Of a DNA stretch of 64,000 bases, positions 59,296 to 64,000 are shown piece by piece. Under the pieces are notes generated by a model. It searched no databases, was not told the origin of the DNA, and saw nothing but the letters and a program-made list of their open reading frames with translations. The DNA lies in the NCBI GenBank assembly GCA_020633655.1, contig JACKDF010000002.1:496001-560000 (forward strand), in the 5' to 3' direction. The translations under genes were made by a program, and so were the position numbers. Numbering within the stretch: the first letter of the stretch is position 1; each line of letters starts with the position of its first letter. The DNA comes from Deferribacteres bacterium (lineage in GTDB: Bacteria; Zhuqueibacterota; Zhuqueibacteria; Zhuqueibacterales; Geothermadaptataceae).

Positions 59296-60960
59296 TTACA
59301 TTCTCATGACACCGGTGACAAAAGGTGGTAGTACCGTATTATTCGCAGCTATTTCAAGGCCGTTGATTAGCGCGGCGCGAGTATCCCGTGGATCGAGAAT
59401 ATCGTCGACAACGAGACGGGCGGCAGAGTAGTACGGCGATGCCTCGTTAGCGTATTTTTCTACCAGCTTTTGCCGGAAGTTAGTGCGTTCGATCTCGGTT
59501 AAATTCTTTTTTGTGAGAAGAACTGTATCCGCAGCGATGCCGCCATCCATTACCGCAAGTCGTGCCGTTGGCCAGGAATAAATGAGCCGTGGATCGTAAG
59601 CTTTGCCGCACATGGCATAATTACCCGCCCCATAACTATTGCGTAAAACCACGGTAAATTTCGGGACAACCGAGTTTGCCTGCGCATTGACGAACTGAGC
59701 TCCGTCTTGAATGATACCGTTGTTTTCTGCCATTTTACCCACCATAAAACCCGTAACATCCTGCAAAAAAATCAACGGAATTCGGCGTTCATTGCATAAC
59801 ATAATAAAATGTGTGGCTTTGTTGGCAGAATCGCTGTAAATGACATTACTCATCTGAACTTGCGCAGGCTGTGGTTGACCGTGATTATCCGGTGGCATTT
59901 GTTTCCGGACAGATTTGCCCTGGTTTGCGACCAGGCCGACGGAGAATCCTCCGATACGGGCAAAGGCTGTTACCAGCGTGAGTCCAAATTTAGGTTTGTA
60001 TTCCTGGAAACGGCTGCCATCCACGAGGCGTGCAATGATTTCCCGGGCTTCATAGGTACCGCTGAGATTTTCTGGTAATATTCCGAGCAATTCATCAGAG
60101 TCATAGGCAGGTTCTTCAGCGGTAATGCGATCGAAAGGCGACGCAGATGGTGTTCCGATTGCCGCAATCTGATCACGAATCCACTCAAGAGCATCGTCTT
60201 CGTTGGCAAATTCATAATCGGCCACACCGCTAATGGCGTTGTGCATTGTGGCACCGCCAAGTGTTTCCATATCAACGTCCTGACCGAGGGCACTGCGGAC
60301 AAGAAAAGGACCCGCCAAAAACATGCTGGCATTTGCAGTCACCATGGCGAGATCGCTGGACATGCCTGGTAAATAGGCACCACCCGCAACACAGAATCCA
60401 AAGACACAGGAGATTTGTGGAATGCCCATAGCAGCCATTTTTGCATTGTTGCGGAAAATGCGTCCGAAATGTTCGCGGTCCGGGAAAATTTCCGCCTGAC
60501 GCTCGAGATTCACACCTGCAGAATCAACCATGTAGATGATAGGGAGATGGTTTTCCATGGCAATTTCCTGGGCACGCAGGTTTTTCTTGCAGGTCATTTC
60601 AACCCAGGCTCCGGATTTTACCGTGGGATCGTTTGCAACGATGACAGCCTTTTTGCCGGAGACTGTGCCGATACCGACAATCGTCCCTGCCGCAGGATAA
60701 CCGCCTGGAATATCATGATACATGTCATAGGCGGCAAATAGGCCTATTTCATGAAAATGGGTACCAGCATCCAGAATTTTCTCTATTTTTGCACGAGCCG
60801 GATATTTACCACGTTTTTCAAGCCGGTTTATTGCCGAAGGCGATGTTTCGAGAATCGTCTGCCGTCTTTCGTTCAAAGTATCAAGGAGCGAGAGCATATA
60901 CTTTTTGCGCTGTAAGAATTCTGTACCATGCGCATCGAGCTGTGATTGATACTTTTTCAT
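59296..60960 (-). CDS. Acyl-CoA carboxylase carboxyltransferase (beta) subunit
   Basis: The ATG at 60960 (MKKYQSQLDAHGTEFLQRKKYMLSLL) follows AGGAACCGA, lies outside recJ and fits the family start; the longer frame to 61044 overlaps recJ. 554 residues. N-terminal and C-terminal crotonase-fold halves: NHLPIIYMVDSAGVNLERQ, GIPQISCVFGFCVAGGAYLPGMSSD, ITGFMVGKMAENNG and RNSYGAGNYAMCGKAYDPRLIYSWPTARLAVM. These are the acyl-CoA- and biotin-binding segments of methylcrotonyl/geranyl/propionyl-CoA carboxylases; the AGVNLERQ motif is closest to the methylcrotonyl/geranyl type (inference). No biotin carboxylase/BCCP subunit is present in the window. Confidence 0.9.
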   Translation of the reverse strand: MKKYQSQLDAHGTEFLQRKKYMLSLLDTLNERRQTILETSPSAINRLEKRGKYPARAKIEKILDAGTHFHEIGLFAAYDMYHDIPGGYPAAGTIVGIGTVSGKKAVIVANDPTVKSGAWVEMTCKKNLRAQEIAMENHLPIIYMVDSAGVNLERQAEIFPDREHFGRIFRNNAKMAAMGIPQISCVFGFCVAGGAYLPGMSSDLAMVTANASMFLAGPFLVRSALGQDVDMETLGGATMHNAISGVADYEFANEDDALEWIRDQIAAIGTPSASPFDRITAEEPAYDSDELLGILPENLSGTYEAREIIARLVDGSRFQEYKPKFGLTLVTAFARIGGFSVGLVANQGKSVRKQMPPDNHGQPQPAQVQMSNVIYSDSANKATHFIMLCNERRIPLIFLQDVTGFMVGKMAENNGIIQDGAQFVNAQANSVVPKFTVVLRNSYGAGNYAMCGKAYDPRLIYSWPTARLAVMDGGIAADTVLLTKKNLTEIERTNFRQKLVEKYANEASPYYSAARLVVDDILDPRDTRAALINGLEIAANNTVLPPFVTGVMRM

Positions 60961-60982
60961 TCGGTTCCTAAAAGTCAGTAAT

Positions 60983-62680
60983 TCAGCGTATATCCCGTAT
61001 TCGGAGTTGTGTAGAAATTCGGCCTTGCCACTCATTTTCTTCAATGTAATAAGCTATTTCAACATCATCGGTATTGCCATGCAAACGGTGTATGAGATCA
61101 CCGAGGTTAAAGCCAATAGCGTCAATCGCAACATTATCCTGGGACGCGCGAAAACGCAGATGATTGTTGCCGACAATCGTTGGTGTACCGACAATTTTTA
61201 TTCCTTTACTGGAGAAAACCGGGCGTGAATTTTGCGGTCCGAAAGGCGCCATCATTTTTAATACCCGCAGGAATTTGTCGTCGATGTCCGAGAGTCTGAT
61301 CTCCCCACTGATCGTCAGGGAGGGCACCAGCATTTCATCCGTCAAATATTCACTCGCATAGCCATTCAGACGATTACGCAGCGTTTCAATCTGATTCGAG
61401 TTTATACTCAATCCGGCGGCGTATTTATGACCCCCAAAGGCGAGCATGAGGTCAGTGCAGGACTCAAGCGCATCGTATATATTGAATCCGTGAATACTTC
61501 TCGCAGAGCCTTTCCCAATACCGTTGTCTGTTGATATCATCACAGTTGGACGGTAATAGCGTTCCACAAGCCTGCTGGCGACGATGCCAATAACACCCTG
61601 ATGCCAATTTTCCGAACTCAAAACAAAGAAAGAGTCTTTTTCAGGGTTGAAATTGCTTTCGATCATTTCTACAGCTTCATTGAATGTCTGCTCATCAATG
61701 CTGCGTCGCTCGCGATTCGACTGTTCGAGTTCATCTGAAATTTGTTGTGCAATTTTTGCACTGGATGATGTAAGCATTTTTACTGCACGCATGGCATCTC
61801 CCATACGTCCAACCGCATTGATGCGAGGCGCCATGATAAAAATTATTTGCCCGGTCCCCAGTGTTTTTCCGAGAAGATTGGTATTACGTAAAAGTGATTT
61901 CAGACCTAAATTTTCCGTACGGTTGAGCTGTTCCAGGCCTGCACGGGTAAGGATGCGGTTTTCGTCCATTAATGGCACAATGTCGGCAGAGGATCCAATG
62001 GCAACAAAATCCAGATAGGGATAGATGAATTCCGGATCCATGCCACATTTTTGAATGACTCCCTGCATGAGTTTGAAGGCCACGCCGACACCGGCTAATT
62101 CTTTGAATGGATAAGGGCAATTCGGGCGCTTGGGATCGAGTATAGCTAATGCGTTCGGCAGTTCGTTCGCGGTCTGGTGGTGATCACTTATAATGACGTC
62201 AATTCCGGCTTCGCGGGCATATTGCACCTCATTTACAGCTGTAATGCCGCAATCCACGGTGATAATCAAGTCAATACCCTGGCTTTTTGCCTGATCGATG
62301 CCGCTACAGCTGAGACCGTAGCCGTCGTTTAGCCTGTTCGGAATGTAATATTCTACATCATGTCCCAATTTGCGAAAGATGAGCACAAGCATGGATGTTG
62401 AGGTGATGCCATCAACATCATAGTCCCCATAGATGAGTATTTTTTCTTTGTATTTTAGTGCCTTGAGAACGCGGTCGACAGCCGCTTCCATGCCGAGCAT
62501 CAGGAAGGGATCATAAAGATCTTCCAGTCCGGCACGGAAGTAGTCCTTTGCATCTTCAAGCGTTTCAATTCCCCTTTGAAAAAAAATATTAGCCAGGATG
62601 GGAGGGACTGTTAATTCCTGGGAAAGTTTGTTTATGGTTTCAATTTCAGATGTTTCTATCCTCTGCCATTGTAAGTTCAC
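60983..62680 (-). CDS. recJ: Single-stranded-DNA-specific exonuclease RecJ
   Basis: 565 residues, cytosolic 5'-3' exonuclease of recombination and mismatch repair. The DHH-family motifs are in order: motif I LIYGDYDVDGITSTSML, motif II ITVDCGITA, motif III ISDHHQTANELPNALAILDPKRPNCPYPF (DHH), motif IV GVGVAFKLMQ. The DHHA1 part contains MISTDNGIGKGSARSI and FGGHKYAAGLSI, and the OB-like end FRASQDNVAIDAIGFN. Length matches the family. Adjacent upstream is the rnpB gene, with no shared promoter evident. Confidence 0.95.
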   Translation of the reverse strand: MNLQWQRIETSEIETINKLSQELTVPPILANIFFQRGIETLEDAKDYFRAGLEDLYDPFLMLGMEAAVDRVLKALKYKEKILIYGDYDVDGITSTSMLVLIFRKLGHDVEYYIPNRLNDGYGLSCSGIDQAKSQGIDLIITVDCGITAVNEVQYAREAGIDVIISDHHQTANELPNALAILDPKRPNCPYPFKELAGVGVAFKLMQGVIQKCGMDPEFIYPYLDFVAIGSSADIVPLMDENRILTRAGLEQLNRTENLGLKSLLRNTNLLGKTLGTGQIIFIMAPRINAVGRMGDAMRAVKMLTSSSAKIAQQISDELEQSNRERRSIDEQTFNEAVEMIESNFNPEKDSFFVLSSENWHQGVIGIVASRLVERYYRPTVMISTDNGIGKGSARSIHGFNIYDALESCTDLMLAFGGHKYAAGLSINSNQIETLRNRLNGYASEYLTDEMLVPSLTISGEIRLSDIDDKFLRVLKMMAPFGPQNSRPVFSSKGIKIVGTPTIVGNNHLRFRASQDNVAIDAIGFNLGDLIHRLHGNTDDVEIAYYIEENEWQGRISTQLRIRDIR

Positions 62681-62712
62681 AATTATCTAACTCCTCATTC
62701 TTACAAAGAACA

Positions 62713-63221
62713 TCCAAAGCAAACCTGTAAGCCGAATTCTGTATTCCTGATCCCAGGGAACAGGATGACGGTCATTTATCTAGCCCTGCCATTGCTGACA
62801 GGGTCATGCAACCTACCCGTTCCGTTATGCCGAAGCAAGTTGGGCGAACAACCCTTCTTTTGAGGCTGTCAAAAAAAGTGCAAAACTCACGATGAAAATA
62901 TGAGCACAAACATAATTGTTCTGTTGATGCACAATCAAATTATCGAGAAATATATGCAAGTTTTTGACAGCCTCAAAACGCGGAATCTATTTGGTCTTGC
63001 TCCGGACGGGGTTTACCGTGCCCCCGAATGTCACCACCGGGGCGGTGGGCTCTTACCCCACCTTTTCACCCTCGTCACGATAGATCGAGACAGTCTGTTT
63101 TCTGTGGCACTTTCCTCCGATCACTCGAAGTCGCTGTTAGCGACCGTCCTGTTCTGTGGAGTTCGGACTTTCCTCCCCACACGGCTGAAACCGCCTGAGG
63201 CGACCGTCCGGTCTGCTTTGG
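62713..63221 (-). ncRNA. rnpB: RNase P RNA (type A) with a 121-bp insertion
   Basis: On the minus strand the RNA begins CCAAAGCAGACCGG and ends GGTTTGCTTTGG, pairing as helix P1 (12 positions). The conserved cores are present in order: GAGGAAAGTCCGAACTCC, AGTGCCACAGAAAACAG, AGGGTGAAAAGGTG then GGTAAGAGCCCACCG, GGTAAACCCCGTCCGGAGC, CAAATAGA, CGGGTAGG, CTAGATAAATGACCGTC and ACAGAATTCGGCTTA. About 388 nt of normal sequence are interrupted between the CAAATAGA and CGGGTAGG boxes, in the P16/P17 area, by a 121-bp inverted-repeat element (62858-62978). RNase P removes 5' leaders from tRNA precursors. Total length 509 nt against the usual 350-400. Confidence 0.93.
62858..62978. mobile_element. MITE-like inverted-repeat insertion inside rnpB
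   Basis: Perfect 18-bp terminal inverted repeats: TTTTGAGGCTGTCAAAAA (62858-62875) and TTTTTGACAGCCTCAAAA (62961-62978). The 85-base interior encodes nothing and is AT-rich. In the RNA the ends would form an 18-bp stem that extends the P16/P17 arm. The ends resemble GAGRCTGT-type termini seen at 22-36 and 150-164. Confidence 0.75.
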
Positions 63222-63235
63222 ATGTAGCTTCTTTA

Positions 63236-63961
63236 TTATTTTATTGTTAATTCTTCTTCGTCTTGCCAATAGAGAATTCGACCGCAATGTTCGCACAGTA
63301 TCAAACGGTCCGATTCCCGAACTTCCATCACTCTTTGCGGCGGGATGTTCGTGTAACAACCACCACATGCACCTCTTTCAATCGTTACCAGGGGTAAGCC
63401 TGCCTTCGGTTTACGGATGCGTTCGTAGATACGTAAGTAATCCACTTTTATTTTATTTGCAATGGATTTTCTTTCTTCCGTTAAAGATTTTTCTTTATCC
63501 GCATTTGCTTCAATCGTTTTCGCAAGTTTAACGGATGTTTTTTGGAAATCGTCTTCCATTTTTGCCAGCGCTTCTTTGGCTAGTTTTACCTGCTCGGAAG
63601 CGTCCTTCTCCTTGTCGAGAAGCTCAATTTCCGAATTTTCCATTGCATCAATTTTTTCAATAGCCTGTTCTATTTCTAGTGTAACTGCATCGTACTCTTT
63701 ATTGGTTTGCACAGCGTAAAGCTGTTCTTCCGATTTTTTCTTTTTCGTGTTTAATGTTGAAATCTCCAGTTCAACACGCCGCAATTCTTTTTGCAGTTCT
63801 GTCAGTGAACTTTCATTGTTTTGTAGCGTTTCCCGGGCTTTTTCGAGTTCGGATTTAACTTGCTGCACCTTTTGTGGCAGGTCGCCTTTTGCGCGTTCGA
63901 GTGTATCAAGTTTTCTATCAATAGTTTGCAGTTGGAGCAAATTTTGAATGGCTTCTTTCAA
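63236..63961 (-). CDS. Zinc-ribbon coiled-coil protein (C4-type, DUF164-like)
   Basis: 241 residues if started at TTG 63961, which follows GAGGATAATACC; the frame continues to 63997, almost the window edge, so the true start could lie upstream. Residues about 1-180 are a long coiled coil (LQLQTIDRKLDTLERAKGDL, ELRRVELEISTLNTKKKKSEEQL). The C-terminal zinc ribbon has CGGC and CEHCG pairs (GACGGCYTNIPPQRVMEV, LILCEHCGRILYW). This combination marks a widespread family found near rnpB or Nif3 genes. Function not established; nucleic-acid or protein binding is proposed for the family. The stop codon lies 14 bases before the rnpB start. Confidence 0.85.
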   Translation of the reverse strand: MKEAIQNLLQLQTIDRKLDTLERAKGDLPQKVQQVKSELEKARETLQNNESSLTELQKELRRVELEISTLNTKKKKSEEQLYAVQTNKEYDAVTLEIEQAIEKIDAMENSEIELLDKEKDASEQVKLAKEALAKMEDDFQKTSVKLAKTIEANADKEKSLTEERKSIANKIKVDYLRIYERIRKPKAGLPLVTIERGACGGCYTNIPPQRVMEVRESDRLILCEHCGRILYWQDEEELTIK

Positions 63962-64000
63962 GGTATTATCCTCATGGTTGTAGAGAAGTTTGCACAATCC

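Noticed and set aside
1..64000. tRNA, rRNA, transposase or phage genes
   Set aside because: Intergenic spaces were read on both strands; apart from rnpB no structural RNA, and no transposase or phage gene, could be supported.

Overview
The window looks like a piece of chromosome from an uncultured bacterium of the FCB group, most likely a Calditrichota/KSB1-type lineage. Two secreted proteins end in a type IX secretion (FlgD-like) sorting domain, one with the typical YPNPFNP motif. Tat-exported Gfo/Idh/MocA oxidoreductases and DUF1080 proteins are abundant, and the RNase P RNA is an ordinary type A molecule apart from one insertion. The phylum is an inference from gene content. No tRNA, rRNA, CRISPR array, transposase or phage gene was seen.

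Region 1 (184-17547, all minus strand) is a sugar-oxidation locus. It holds six Gfo/Idh/MocA oxidoreductases (four with Tat signals, two cytosolic), a HEAT-repeat protein carrying two 3-keto-disaccharide hydrolase (DUF1080) domains, two xylose-isomerase-like TIM-barrel proteins (one exported), a NupG-type MFS transporter, a GNAT acetyltransferase, and a tetraheme cytochrome c fused to an FGE/SUMF1-like domain that is translationally coupled to a Tat-lipoprotein oxidoreductase. The gene set fits oxidation of glycosides to 3-keto sugars in the periplasm, hydrolysis, import and cytosolic reduction or isomerisation. A LacI-type operator lies upstream of the first gene. A four-helix-bundle gene bracketed by AT-rich repeats sits inside the locus.

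Region 2 (17818-24427, minus) is a compact surface-polysaccharide operon: a Wzx-type flippase, three GT4-like glycosyltransferases and an asparagine-synthetase homologue without the glutaminase cysteine; three of its four gene junctions overlap.

Region 3 (24732-44402) is mixed: a D-amino-acid dehydrogenase/SlyX/PqiA-like set, an Omp85-type barrel, an NSS sodium symporter, a small CxxC protein, and an unrecognised divergent locus (30333-33800). In that locus two proteins share a C-terminal beta-rich domain and face a pseudo-receiver/BTAD regulator whose likely ribosome binding site lies in a strong hairpin. Then follow YIP1, a MacA-like adaptor and two MacB-like permeases with no ATPase, two unrecognised exported proteins (one with HExxHxxE), a lipoprotein isoaspartyl peptidase, a lipoprotein esterase and an MFS exporter.

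Region 4 (44546-48825) pairs a type IX-secreted glycosidase-like protein divergently with a Cys-type sulfatase, suggesting sulfated-glycan use.

Region 5 (49116-60960, minus) is an acyl-CoA catabolic operon: carboxyltransferase, split AtuA, enoyl-CoA hydratase, acyl-CoA dehydrogenase, MBL hydrolase, thiolase and 3-hydroxyacyl-CoA dehydrogenase. A GlmU-like nucleotidyltransferase and a type IX-secreted protein are embedded in it. Upstream come recJ, an rnpB gene interrupted by a 121-bp inverted-repeat element, and a zinc-ribbon coiled-coil protein at the window edge.
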